From Planctomycetota bacterium (GTDB taxonomy: Bacteria; Planctomycetota; UBA8742; UBA2392): a stretch of DNA of 64,000 nt. Shown here piece after piece: positions 53,303 to 62,868 of this stretch; position 1 is the stretch's first letter, and each line of letters opens with the position of its first letter. The notes below the pieces were generated by a model. The model was not told the origin of the DNA. It did not search any database and saw only the letters and a list, made by a program, of their open reading frames with translations. The position numbers and the translations under genes were made by a program. The DNA lies in the NCBI GenBank assembly GCA_025993795.1, contig JAMQHL010000019.1, positions 41,514 through 105,513 on the forward strand, written 5' to 3'.

Positions 53303-53893
53303 GTGGACGCAGAAAAGTTCACACTTGAGACGTTGATCAGCAGCATGAAAGACCTGCGTCGCATGCAGCTCAGCGACCAGGTCAAAGAAGCGCTCGACAG
53401 CGCCAAGCTGGGTGTTGACCAATCGAGCCTGAACGACCTGATCAAGGAAATTGAGTCCGACATCGAAGAGCACATCGAGCGCCTTGAGCGCATGCACGCC
53501 GTGATGACCGACGACGAGCGCGCCCACCCCGAATTGCTTGACGAAATCCGGCGTCGCGAAGTCGCATTCAAATCCGGCAGCGACCTTGAAGAAGTGGACA
53601 GCCTGTGCGAAGCATTTTCCCGGGCCCGCGAGATTCTTGCCGGCTTGAAGCAGAAGGGTGACGGGATCATTGACGTCAAACTGCTGTTCAGCAACCTGCC
53701 AGGCTTGAGCGGTTTGCAGATTGACGGCGAAGGCGCCAGCCAGTTGCTGCGGGGCATTCTGGACGGCACCTACCGTCCACCCCGGTCAGAGGCGGCCGAC
53801 GTGGTCGTCCGCGCAGAAGACCTCGAAGGGCAGTTCGACCTCACGCGCACGGCAGCGCCAAAGAACCGGCTGCCCAAGGACTGGAAACCCTAG
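53303..53893 (+). CDS. Stand-alone Ffh (SRP54) M-domain-like protein
   Basis: Encodes 196 residues with no GTPase (NG) domain in it or adjacent. From memory, it aligns without gaps to the Ffh M domain. FTLETLISSMKDLRRM matches the first M-domain helix (FxLxxFxxQxxxxRxM). LERMHAVMTDDERAHPEL, residues 61-78, matches the IxSMTxxERxxP block. EIRRREVAFKSGSD matches the SRP-RNA-binding SRRxRIAxGSG helix. VDSLCEAFSRAREIL matches VNxLLKQFxxMRxMM. The C-terminal 80 residues are not from Ffh. GTG at 53303 is fixed by GGAG six bases upstream. It lies 170 bases after the toroid gene and 1.5 kb before rpsP, a usual neighbour of ffh. Confidence 0.65.
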   Translation: MDAEKFTLETLISSMKDLRRMQLSDQVKEALDSAKLGVDQSSLNDLIKEIESDIEEHIERLERMHAVMTDDERAHPELLDEIRRREVAFKSGSDLEEVDSLCEAFSRAREILAGLKQKGDGIIDVKLLFSNLPGLSGLQIDGEGASQLLRGILDGTYRPPRSEAADVVVRAEDLEGQFDLTRTAAPKNRLPKDWKP

Positions 53894-54187
53894 CCGCAAT
53901 TCGTGATTACGGCACTTGCCAATGACCACCATTCGTCAGCGTCATGTTGGGTGACCCCAGCGTTCGGGCGTGTTACTGGGCATGTTAGCCCGGATGTTGC
54001 ATCGGTGGTTGTAGATGAACCGTTGCTATTTGACGTGGCGCGGGCGCAAGTTCGACATCCATCCTCGACAGGCTTGTGGCAGGCGAACCGGGCTTGGAAG
54101 GAGCTTTCCACGGGTTGCGCCTGCGTGGCTTTACGCGTGGCTGCAATCCGCCGCGCAGATCATCTTCTCACGATGCGCTTCGTATTT
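53894..54187. other. Intergenic spacer between convergent genes
   Basis: About 294 bases with no credible frame, RNA or clear hairpin. It separates the M-domain gene from the epimerase gene. Confidence 0.5.
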
Positions 54188-55120
54188 CTACAACTCGTGA
54201 TACGCCTTGGTGCGGTCGCGGCGGCGGGCGAGCTCGCTGTGGTATTTCACGCCCAGGGTGGCTGCGTTGGCCTTGGCCCACTCGGTCAACTTCGTGGGAC
54301 CCGCAGGCGGGGAGTCCGTTACCAGCAGGTCCGCCATCAAACCCTTCACCTCTTCCCAGGTGATCGTCACGTCTCCTACCAGTTTGCCCAGAAACCATCC
54401 CGTGAGATAGCCGAACCACGCCGGCACCGAAATCACCGGACGCCTTTTGCCGATGATCTCGCCGATCACCTTGGCCAGCTCGCGGTATGTGAAGGTCTCG
54501 GGCCCGATCGCATCAACCGTTACGCTCTCGCTGCGACCGGCCTGTTCCACGGCCAGCGCGGCAAAGTCGTCCACGTGCATGGGCTGCAACCGATACCTGC
54601 CACGCCCGAAGACGCCGAAGATGGGCAGCCGACGCAACGCCCAGGCGATATTGTTGACCAGGATGTCCTCGGGCCCGAACAGCACCGCCGGGCGCAGAAT
54701 CGCGTAGCTGAGGCCGCTTTCTTTCAGCGCCTTTTCCAGCACGGCCTTGCCGCGGAAGTATTCCAGTGGCGAGTCCAGTGAGGGGTTCGTGATACTGGTA
54801 TGGATGACGCGCCGCACGCCCGCCTGCCTGGCGGCAGTAAACAGCGCCAGCGTGTTCTCCACGGCCTCGCCATGCTTGAACGTGGCATGGTTGAAGCGCA
54901 CCCAATAGGTGTTGTACAGGACGTCCGTGCCTGCCAGGTTTTCTGCCAGCGTTGCGGGTTCACCCCATGCATAGGGCCGAATCTCAACGCTGCTGCCGAA
55001 GGGGTTGGCCCTGCCCTGCGAGGACGTCAGCGTGCGCACAGCAACGCCGGCAGCCAGCAATCGTCGGGTAATGTAGCGGCCGGTGAAGCCAAACGCTCCG
55101 GTGACAGTGTGCAGGGGCAT
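54188..55120 (-). CDS. NAD(P)-binding epimerase/dehydratase-like protein
   Basis: Encodes 310 residues. The nucleotide-binding loop is TGAFGFTGRYITRRLLAAG (GxxGxxG). Next are a Tyr-containing EYFRGKAVLEKAL (YxxxK-like, here YFRGK) and GRYRLQPMHVDDFAALAVEQ, typical of extended short-chain dehydrogenases of the NmrA/NDUFA9 type. These often lack catalytic activity or act on quinone or sugar substrates. ATG at 55120 chosen. It lies between the M-domain gene and rpsP, in the opposite orientation. Confidence 0.8.
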   Translation of the reverse strand: MPLHTVTGAFGFTGRYITRRLLAAGVAVRTLTSSQGRANPFGSSVEIRPYAWGEPATLAENLAGTDVLYNTYWVRFNHATFKHGEAVENTLALFTAARQAGVRRVIHTSITNPSLDSPLEYFRGKAVLEKALKESGLSYAILRPAVLFGPEDILVNNIAWALRRLPIFGVFGRGRYRLQPMHVDDFAALAVEQAGRSESVTVDAIGPETFTYRELAKVIGEIIGKRRPVISVPAWFGYLTGWFLGKLVGDVTITWEEVKGLMADLLVTDSPPAGPTKLTEWAKANAATLGVKYHSELARRRDRTKAYHEL

Positions 55121-55423
55121 GGCGCCGTTATGCCAAAGGGTGCGGTCCTGCGCTACGCGGTCAAGCGGCCTCGTATCGGATGGCGCGCGAGTCAGGTCTG
55201 GGCGCACGGTGTTCAAGGCAGCAGCCGGAGGCGGGTTTGACCATCGAGAATGAACCATCGACCGTGAAAGAAACCGTGGCGCCGCAGACTCGTCATTCGC
55301 CAATCGGACGTGCCGTAGTGCCCGCGCCGGCCTGCTTCCGCCCCTTGCGAATCACATGCTCCGCCGCTACCCTTTCGCGCCCTGTATGGCTTGGTTGCCG
55401 TACAGATGTCGGAGGCTTTTGGC
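55121..55423. other. rpsP upstream region with short-word repeats
   Basis: About 300 bases. It contains ACCATCGA twice (near 55239 and 55253) and ACTCGTCATTCGCCAATCGG at 55300. Both look like the degenerate word repeats seen at 5588. Near the gene, TCGGAGG is the rpsP ribosome site. No strong promoter or L-protein leader motif was seen. Confidence 0.5.
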
Positions 55424-55714
55424 ATGGTCAAAATTCGTCTGTCCCGCACGGGGCGCAAACACTACCACACGTTCCGGATTATCGCGGCGGAGTCAAAGAG
55501 CCCGCGCGACGGTCGCTTCATCGAGATCCTGGGCAGCTACAACCCCAACCTCAAGACCGACGCCGAGAAGGTGATCCTCAAGAAGGATCGCCTCGAGTTC
55601 TGGCTGGGCAAGGGCGCGCAGCCCTCAGACACGGTCTGGACACTGCTGCGCAAGCAGGGAATCAACAAGCTGACCACCAGGGGTCTGCGCAAGCAGGCCG
55701 GTGCGTCGGCGTGA
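55424..55714 (+). CDS. rpsP: 30S ribosomal protein S16
   Basis: Encodes 96 residues. MVKIRLSRTGRKHYHTFRI is the S16 N-terminus; GRFIEILGSYNPN and WLGKGAQPSDTVWTLLRKQGI are the family core. GGAGG eight bases before the ATG at 55424 sets the start. rimM, trmD and rplS, which usually follow, are absent; a lipoprotein gene overlaps its stop instead. Confidence 0.97.
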   Translation: MVKIRLSRTGRKHYHTFRIIAAESKSPRDGRFIEILGSYNPNLKTDAEKVILKKDRLEFWLGKGAQPSDTVWTLLRKQGINKLTTRGLRKQAGASA

Positions 55715-56727
55715 TCGCCGTGCGGCAACAGGCGGCAGGTGGCAGGAACCGGGCGGAAATTCTCCCGTCGGCTCCTGCCACCTGCCGCCTGTCAGTTTCA
55801 TGGCGAGGGTTTGCCCTGTTGCTGGCCGCGGTACTGATGCTGGGCGGGTGCATCCAGCCGCCGACGCGAAACCAGCCCGAAGACCAGCGCATGGGCGAAA
55901 GCACTGAGCAGCTGCAGCCCAAGCCGCGCGGCCCGGTGGACCCCGCCCAATCAGGCCCGAAAGACCCGAAGTCGCCGCCACTGGAGCAGGACGTGAAACT
56001 ACTTTCGTCGGATTTGCCGCTGCAGCGCGTACAGGCGGACAATCGCCTGCGCTCGGCGGGATCGGCGGGTGTACTTGCGGCGGCCCGCTTTCTCGAGCAG
56101 GCCACGGTTGCGCCCGGCGCAACGATCGAGGCCTTGCGCTTTCTTGAGGACGCTGACATCCAGGGCCTGGACGTGCCTGCCCGCGAGGAAGTTCTTCGTT
56201 TGCTGGCTGGCGTGCTGCGGCACAAAGATGGCCAGGTGCGCAGTCATGCTGCGCGCAGCCTGCAGGTGCACGGCCCCGGTTCGCAGCGCACGGCGTTTCT
56301 GCAGGCGATCGGCGACCCGGAACGTCGCGTACGCTGGGCAGTGGTGCGGCGCTTTGGCGACAACCCCGCCGAGATGGATGCGACGCAACGCGAGGTTCTG
56401 ATCAGCTATCTGCAGGTGCGCACGCGTGCCCGATTCGATGAAGCCGACGTGAACAAGGACCTTCAGGTCACCCGCGGCGAATTCAGCGGCAGCGATGAAC
56501 AGTTTGCGAAACTTGATTCTGACGCCGACGGGCGCATCTCATTGGAAGAATGGACAGCTCCGGCGCCGACGGCTGTGCGCGCGGACGTATGTGAATTGCT
56601 GATGCGGCTGCACGCAAAACTGACGCCGGGGCTTGAGCCGATCGGGTATAACCCCTACGCTCCCGCCGCCGACCAGCAGGGTGCGGTAGATCGCTGGAGC
56701 GATTGGAGCAACGCACTACCGAAGTAG
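55711..56727 (+). CDS. Lipoprotein with HEAT repeats and two EF-hands
   Basis: Encodes 338 residues if the GTG at 55711 (overlapping the rpsP TGA) is used. A signal peptide (WRGFALLLAAVLMLGGC) sits about 30 residues in, an unusually long n-region that is encoded by the hairpin at 55728-55792. No ATG, GTG or TTG lies closer. HEAT-like helices fill residues 100-230. Two calcium-type loops are clear: DVNKDLQVTRGE and DSDADGRISLEE. The lipobox is LGGC. The start could instead be a CTG at 55789. Confidence 0.65.
   Translation: MIAVRQQAAGGRNRAEILPSAPATCRLSVSWRGFALLLAAVLMLGGCIQPPTRNQPEDQRMGESTEQLQPKPRGPVDPAQSGPKDPKSPPLEQDVKLLSSDLPLQRVQADNRLRSAGSAGVLAAARFLEQATVAPGATIEALRFLEDADIQGLDVPAREEVLRLLAGVLRHKDGQVRSHAARSLQVHGPGSQRTAFLQAIGDPERRVRWAVVRRFGDNPAEMDATQREVLISYLQVRTRARFDEADVNKDLQVTRGEFSGSDEQFAKLDSDADGRISLEEWTAPAPTAVRADVCELLMRLHAKLTPGLEPIGYNPYAPAADQQGAVDRWSDWSNALPK
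55728..55792. repeat. 20-bp hairpin just after rpsP
   Basis: Arms 55728-55747 and 55773-55792 pair perfectly over 20 bp (core AGGCGGCAGGTGGCAGGA). The loop has a CGGG/CCCG inner pairing. It begins 13 bases after the rpsP stop, where a terminator or processing site would be. There is no T tract. Confidence 0.75.
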
Positions 56728-56752
56728 GCCAGATGCAGACCCAAGGAAAATG

Positions 56753-57568
56753 ATGCCCACACTCAGAGATTATCAGGCCAAGGCAAAGAAGCTGTTCGCG
56801 CGCTGGAAGAAGGACTACGCCAAGGTCTTTGAGAAAGACCGCCGCAGCCCCGCGTCGCACCTGTGCTTTACGATCCTGCTGCGAAACAACAGCATCACCA
56901 ACGCTACCAAGGCAGAAGCGGCTTTGCGGGCGCGGTTCATTGACTGGAACGAGATTCGTGTCAGCCCGGTCGCTGAGGTCGTCGAGGTGCTGGAAGAAGC
57001 GGGCACCCCGCACGCCGAACAGAAGGCCTACGCCCTCCGGCGCTTTCTGCGCGACGTGTTCAGCAAGTTCACCAAGACCAACCTGTACTTTGACCTGATG
57101 AACATTCCCGAAGTGATCCCTGAACCGGTTCCGGGCGAAAAGGCCGACGGCGTCGCGGGCACCGACGATGATGACGACGAAGACGACGGCATGGTAACCC
57201 GCGAGTCGGGCCTGCCGCCACATCCGGCTGTGCCCGGGTATGTGGACATGCACAAGATACTTGACCAGCCGGTGCCGCTTGACCCCAAGCTGATCATGGA
57301 AAAGAACGGCGTTCACATCTGCAGCGTGTGCTGGGACGACGCAGAGCGCGGCCCCTTTGCCGTGGTGTGGCGTGTCGCGGTATCCGAAGGCTTTATTGAT
57401 CCCGAGTATGAAGGCACCGAGGCCCTGGCCCGCATGCGCCAGATTCTGCCCGACAAAGAGCGCGACTGGTTTGCTTTCTATTGCATGCTGTACGCCCAGG
57501 AGAACTGGCCCAAGGTAAGCAAGACCGCCGACAAGTTGCGCGAGAAGTTCGTGAAAGCCAAGGCCTGA
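56753..57568 (+). CDS. Endonuclease III-like protein with acidic insertion
   Basis: Encodes 271 residues. RRSPASHLCFTILLRNNSITNATK and EVVEVLEEAGTPHAEQKAYAL match the N-terminal half of the HhH-GPD (EndoIII) fold (SPFxxLxAxxLSxQ... and LxxxIxxxGxxxxKAxxL). Where the LPGVGxKTA hairpin should be, there is an Asp-rich insert (TDDDDDEDDG). LARMRQILPDKERDWFAFYCMLYAQ matches the C-terminal EndoIII helix. Fe-S cysteines and catalytic Lys are not evident. Start ATG 56753 with AAGGA five bases upstream. Confidence 0.5.
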   Translation: MPTLRDYQAKAKKLFARWKKDYAKVFEKDRRSPASHLCFTILLRNNSITNATKAEAALRARFIDWNEIRVSPVAEVVEVLEEAGTPHAEQKAYALRRFLRDVFSKFTKTNLYFDLMNIPEVIPEPVPGEKADGVAGTDDDDDEDDGMVTRESGLPPHPAVPGYVDMHKILDQPVPLDPKLIMEKNGVHICSVCWDDAERGPFAVVWRVAVSEGFIDPEYEGTEALARMRQILPDKERDWFAFYCMLYAQENWPKVSKTADKLREKFVKAKA

Positions 57569-57673
57569 GCAAGCCCACGCTTTGGAACCAGCCCCGGATT
57601 TCCGACGCCGTGGCAGCGCTTGACTGACGACGTCGGCTTGCATCAAGAGCCTGCAACCGCTAGAAACCGGCCC

Positions 57674-58603
<930 letters not shown>

Positions 58604-58629
58604 CGCGAATTGTGCATCAGGCCTGAGAA

Positions 58630-60414
58630 CTACCCCGCTGGCGTGGTGCCGGGTCCGTCGGCTTGCGATTCGGCGTGCCATTTGAAAGGCGCGGCGCCGC
58701 ATTTCGGGCAAGCGCGGGTTTTCTCGACTACTTCTTGACGTGTCAATATGCCGACGTTGCAGGCGTCGCAACGAACCTTCATGGTCACACGCGTCTGCAT
58801 CGGCGCGTCCATGCGGGGGGCCGCGTTGCGGGCACCCATCGTCACCGTATTGAAGCGCGCCCCGCGCTGGTCCGTTTCACTGCCGGTGCTGACAAGTTGC
58901 TGGGCGCGCTGCTCAGGCGGGATCCCGGCTCTTTCCGCCAGTTCGCCGTACTCAAAAAGGTAACTCCCGTCCAGCGCTGCCGCCTGCGCCAGCTTGCGTA
59001 CTGCTGCCCCGATCATGCCGCGTGCTGCCGCGTCGCGCCCCTTGGCGGCAAGTTTCTTTGCGTTCTCGATGCGCTGCTTGCTCTGTGTCAGGCTTTCGCG
59101 TACCCACGGAAACCACTCGTTGGCCGGCCCCAACTGGTCCGAGCTTCGCGTCAGCAGAAACTCAAGCTCTGTCAGCTCCTCGACGCTGTCCCGCAGCCGG
59201 CGCTCCTCCAGCGCGCGCTTGGCCCGGTCGCGATGCGCCAGCGCAATGCTGGAGATTACGATATTCGTGCCGCACGAGCTGCAGTTGCGCAACCCGATTC
59301 GCCGACGACCCCCGCAGAGTGCGCATGTCGTATTCAGCGACGCGCCGCACTTCACGCACTTTTGGGCAGCGTGCGTGTTGTCGGCGCCGCAATCCGGGCA
59401 AGCCAGTTCGTTGAACTGCTCGCGCTTCGGCGGCGCCGGAACCGTGGGCGCCGCGCCCAGCGGAATATTGCGCACCACCGCAAGAAAGTCCGCGACACTC
59501 TGGTAGCGGTCCGCGGGCTCCGGCTCACAAGCCTTGCCGACCACGAACTGCCAGTGCAGCGGCAGTTTTGACAGCAGCAGCGGCACCGGCCGGTTGCCGC
59601 TCAGCATCTCGTACAACATCGCCCCGATCGCGTAGATGTCCGCGCGGTGGTCTACCGATTTCGCATCGCGCTTCTGTTCGGGCGCCGCGTAATCCGGCGT
59701 GCCGATAAACCAGCCGGTTTGCGACATCTCGCTGTCCGTGCCCTCGCGCGCCAATCCAAAATCCAGCAGCTTTGGAACGCCGCCCCCGTCAATCATTACG
59801 TTGGCCGGTTTGATGTCGCGGTGCGTAACGCCCTTGGCGTGCGCATGGGCAACGCCGGCGCATACGCCTTCCAGCACGCCCGCCACCTGGGCAGGCGGCA
59901 GTGCGCCGCGCCGTGCCAGCCGTTCGGCCAAAGTCTCGCCCTCGACGTACTCCATCACCAGGAACGGCCCGGTTTTGTCGCGCCCGAAGTCGTGAACAGT
60001 CACAATGTTCGGGTGCTGCATTTTTGCCACGCTTTGGGCCTCGCGTGTGAAGCGCTGCCAAGCCGCCTCATTGTCGCTGACCTGCCGTACGCGCTTGAGT
60101 GCCACGATGCGCCCAAGGCTGCGGTCAAGGGCCTGGTACACGGCCCCCATGCCGCCCCGGCCGAGCAGCTGCTTGAGTTCGTAACGATCTTCCGCGCCCG
60201 CAAAGCCCAACGGCGCGGGCTGGGGCGCTTGGCCCTTTCGGTCGCTTTTCTGCTCAGGCTCGGTTGTCGGCACGGGCTCGTCACCGGGCGTGATCGCCAG
60301 CAGCGTGCCGCTGGCGTCAATGGCAGTATCGCCCGACGCAATAAGGGTAAACCCGCAGCGGTAGCAGAACCGCGCGTCGGCAGGGTTGCCGGTTTTGCAC
60401 TGCGGACAGTCCAA
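58630..60414 (-). CDS. Ser/Thr protein kinase flanked by zinc ribbons
   Basis: Encodes 594 residues. An N-terminal zinc ribbon (CPQC...CYRC, residues 3-20) is followed by a kinase domain: GRGGMG 85-90, the ATP lysine in VALKR at 107, HRD 198-200 then IKPAN, and DFG 218-220. More CxxC pairs follow at ACPDC/KCVKC and TCALC/NCSSC, and a C-terminal ribbon with CDAC/CPKC. The kinase appears active. Zinc ribbons may sense or bind nucleic acids or metals. Start is TTG at 60414 with AGGA five bases upstream. No membrane segment. Confidence 0.88.
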   Translation of the reverse strand: MDCPQCKTGNPADARFCYRCGFTLIASGDTAIDASGTLLAITPGDEPVPTTEPEQKSDRKGQAPQPAPLGFAGAEDRYELKQLLGRGGMGAVYQALDRSLGRIVALKRVRQVSDNEAAWQRFTREAQSVAKMQHPNIVTVHDFGRDKTGPFLVMEYVEGETLAERLARRGALPPAQVAGVLEGVCAGVAHAHAKGVTHRDIKPANVMIDGGGVPKLLDFGLAREGTDSEMSQTGWFIGTPDYAAPEQKRDAKSVDHRADIYAIGAMLYEMLSGNRPVPLLLSKLPLHWQFVVGKACEPEPADRYQSVADFLAVVRNIPLGAAPTVPAPPKREQFNELACPDCGADNTHAAQKCVKCGASLNTTCALCGGRRRIGLRNCSSCGTNIVISSIALAHRDRAKRALEERRLRDSVEELTELEFLLTRSSDQLGPANEWFPWVRESLTQSKQRIENAKKLAAKGRDAAARGMIGAAVRKLAQAAALDGSYLFEYGELAERAGIPPEQRAQQLVSTGSETDQRGARFNTVTMGARNAAPRMDAPMQTRVTMKVRCDACNVGILTRQEVVEKTRACPKCGAAPFKWHAESQADGPGTTPAG

Positions 60415-60582
60415 GGCAGTCCTTTCGGATGCCTGAGTGTAGTTTGCCGCTTAGCCCCCGGACAGCCTTACCCTTTGCGGATGTTCGCCAGCCGACAATG
60501 CCTTCGCAGACTGATGAGAGAGGATGGCCGGCAGCCTTCATCCGCCCCCAGATGTGCGTAAGCTGGGTACCGGAGGCTAGCA

Positions 60583-61743
60583 GTGGAAACTCGCGCCGCG
60601 TTTGTGTTTGCGTTGCTTTTGTTGGCTGTGCTGCCGGCACTGGCCAAGGACGAGGCAAAGAACGAGCCGCGCAAACCCAGCGCGTCGGAAAAGCGCAAGC
60701 TCGACAAACAGCGCAAAGACAGCCTCAAAGAACGCGAACAGCGCGCCAAGAAGAACAAGAAGGAGAACGAGGCACTCGGCAAGAAAGTCGAAGGCGTCAT
60801 GGATGCGTGGAAAGCCAAGGGCTTTGACGGCGCGGTGCTGGTCGCCAGAGATGGCGACGCGATCTTCAAGAGGGGCTACGGCATGGCCGACCGCGAAGCC
60901 AAGCGCGCCAACGCCCCCGACACGCTGTACGACATCGGCTCAGTCACCAAGCTGTTCACGGCGGCGGGCGTGTTGCGCCTTGAACAGGACGGCAAGCTGA
61001 AGCTCACGGACACATTGGAGAAGTTCTTTCCTGGCGCGCCCCCCGACAAGAAGCCGATTACGCTGACGCAATTACTGAGCCACAGCAGCGGCGTGTCGCG
61101 CATGTACGAGGACGAGCACATTGACTCGTTCAGCCGCGACAACACCGTCAAGGGTCTGCTCTCGATCCCGCTCAGCAGCAAGCCCGGCACGCAGTTTGAG
61201 TACAGCAACAGCAACTATTACCTCGCCGGCGCCGTGATTGAGGTGGTGACCGGCGGCAAATATGAAGACTACATGATGAAGCACGTCATTGAGGCTTCTG
61301 GCATGAAAGACAGCGCGTTCTGCAGCAACGACAAGCTCGACGACAAACGCACAGCCATGCGCTACGAAGATGGCAAGCTGCGCGGCGACGTCACAAACTG
61401 GCCGTTTACGTGGGGACAGCGCGGCTGTGGTTACCTGGTCAGCACGGTCGAAGACATGCAGCGCTTCAGCGACGCGATCGACTACGGTGACTTTCTCGAT
61501 GAAGAGGCCAGGCAGAAGTGGTTCAGCGTTGAGAAGGAAACCTATGCCCTTGGCTGGTTCTGCGAAGAGCGCGACAAGCGCAAGGTGCAGTACCACGGCG
61601 GCGCGTCACCCGGCGCGTGGGCCTACTTTGCCCGATACCCCGATGACGACGTGATGTTCGTGTTCTTCCTGAATGTCAGCGAGACGGGCAAGCGCATCGA
61701 CCTGGATGTCGCCCGCGACCTCGAAAACGCCATCTTTGGCTGA
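60583..61743 (+). CDS. Class C beta-lactamase-family serine hydrolase
   Basis: Encodes 386 residues. A signal peptide (FVFALLLLAVLPALAK) and a long Lys/Arg/Glu linker precede the penicillin-binding-like domain. The active site SxxK is in GSVTKLF, YxN in EYSNSNYY, and the HxG-like element in YHGGASPG. Family members include esterases, D-aminopeptidases and beta-lactamases; the substrate is unknown. GTG at 60583 has GGAGG six bases upstream. A relic of a second copy lies at 62869-63006. Confidence 0.87.
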   Translation: METRAAFVFALLLLAVLPALAKDEAKNEPRKPSASEKRKLDKQRKDSLKEREQRAKKNKKENEALGKKVEGVMDAWKAKGFDGAVLVARDGDAIFKRGYGMADREAKRANAPDTLYDIGSVTKLFTAAGVLRLEQDGKLKLTDTLEKFFPGAPPDKKPITLTQLLSHSSGVSRMYEDEHIDSFSRDNTVKGLLSIPLSSKPGTQFEYSNSNYYLAGAVIEVVTGGKYEDYMMKHVIEASGMKDSAFCSNDKLDDKRTAMRYEDGKLRGDVTNWPFTWGQRGCGYLVSTVEDMQRFSDAIDYGDFLDEEARQKWFSVEKETYALGWFCEERDKRKVQYHGGASPGAWAYFARYPDDDVMFVFFLNVSETGKRIDLDVARDLENAIFG

Positions 61744-61749
61744 ACGCCT

Positions 61750-62808
61750 TTACGCATGAAGCGCCAGGAATGCCTCCAGCGTCGGCTCGCGCTGTGGCAC
61801 GCCATTGAGTTCGTGGCGGCGACTTGAGACAGCGGCGTAGACATCTCTGCGCGCGCGGTTGATGCCGCCCAGCGGCCTGTGCTCTGGCAGACAGCGCCAG
61901 GGGTTGAAGGTCAGATCCTCGCAGAAGTCCATCAGTTCGCGCGTGTCAGGCCGCTGCACTGGCAGCCGAATCGTCGCCAGTTTGCGGGGCGGCGACTTTG
62001 CGGCGTCCCAGGGCTGCGTGGGGTCTTCAATCGGCATGGTGTCCGCATCGGTCTGCAACTGCGCCATGAAGTCGAAGCTGGCTTCGCCTCCGCCGAGCTG
62101 CATGGCCAGCGCGTGGCGAAGTTTGTCCGGCGCGTTCACGCCTGTGAACTTCGCCAGCTTGGGCACGTCGGGTACTGCACTCCAGCGCACGGCGTGGGGG
62201 CCGAGGCGATAGGGTGTCGTGCTGTGGTAGGTCGTGGCCAGCGGCGTATCCGGCTTGCTGCTGACCGTGCGTTTCATGATCGCAAGCTCATGAGGCTTGT
62301 CACTCAGGAAGCGGAAGTAGACCAGGCCCAGCTCAACGGCAGTTCGCGGCATGAAAAACAGCAGCTTGGGAATCACCGACGCCTTGGCTTCCAGCAGGGC
62401 ATCAAACAGGCCGACATAGTCAGCGACGTTGCGAATGAAGAACAGCGGCTGATCCAGCAGAATGAAATCGTGGGTGTCGCAGGGCTCAAGCAGCTTGTCG
62501 CCGGGCACGTCGAAAAGCTTGATCGCCATGCCGTGCGCGTCGCCCTTGCGGTCATCGCGTGCATCGCCGTTTGAGAAGCGGATCAGCGCCTTGAAAGACC
62601 TCGGCTCCGCAAACAGCCCATGGCGCAGTTCATCCGGCAGCCCCGGCTCAACCTCAAAGTCCGCAAGCACACAGCCATGATGCTTGGCATGCTGCCCCCG
62701 CCGCACCGGCCGCTCGCTCTCGTTCAGCAACGCAAGGTTCTGCTGCACAAGCCGCGTAATCAGCGCAGGCTCATCAGCAGGAATCGTCTCTTCTGCAAGT
62801 CGGGGCAT
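61750..62808 (-). CDS. Catalase-family (y4iL-like) heme protein
   Basis: Encodes 352 residues. RRGQHAKHHGCVLADFEV has the distal histidine, and FAEPRSFKALIRFSNGDARDD and GMAIKLFDVPG are family signatures. The C-terminal RARRDVYAAVSSRRHELNG carries the probable heme-ligand Tyr. It is the small catalase-like clade whose activity is uncertain. The start is uncertain: ATG at 62808 or 62847; any longer frame would run antisense through the hydrolase relic. It ends six bases after the convergent hydrolase. Confidence 0.8.
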   Translation of the reverse strand: MPRLAEETIPADEPALITRLVQQNLALLNESERPVRRGQHAKHHGCVLADFEVEPGLPDELRHGLFAEPRSFKALIRFSNGDARDDRKGDAHGMAIKLFDVPGDKLLEPCDTHDFILLDQPLFFIRNVADYVGLFDALLEAKASVIPKLLFFMPRTAVELGLVYFRFLSDKPHELAIMKRTVSSKPDTPLATTYHSTTPYRLGPHAVRWSAVPDVPKLAKFTGVNAPDKLRHALAMQLGGGEASFDFMAQLQTDADTMPIEDPTQPWDAAKSPPRKLATIRLPVQRPDTRELMDFCEDLTFNPWRCLPEHRPLGGINRARRDVYAAVSSRRHELNGVPQREPTLEAFLALHA

Positions 62809-62868
62809 GGGGTGAGCATAGCGACGGCCGGCTTCCGGGGCACGCATTGATTCCGCATCCTCAGGCAC

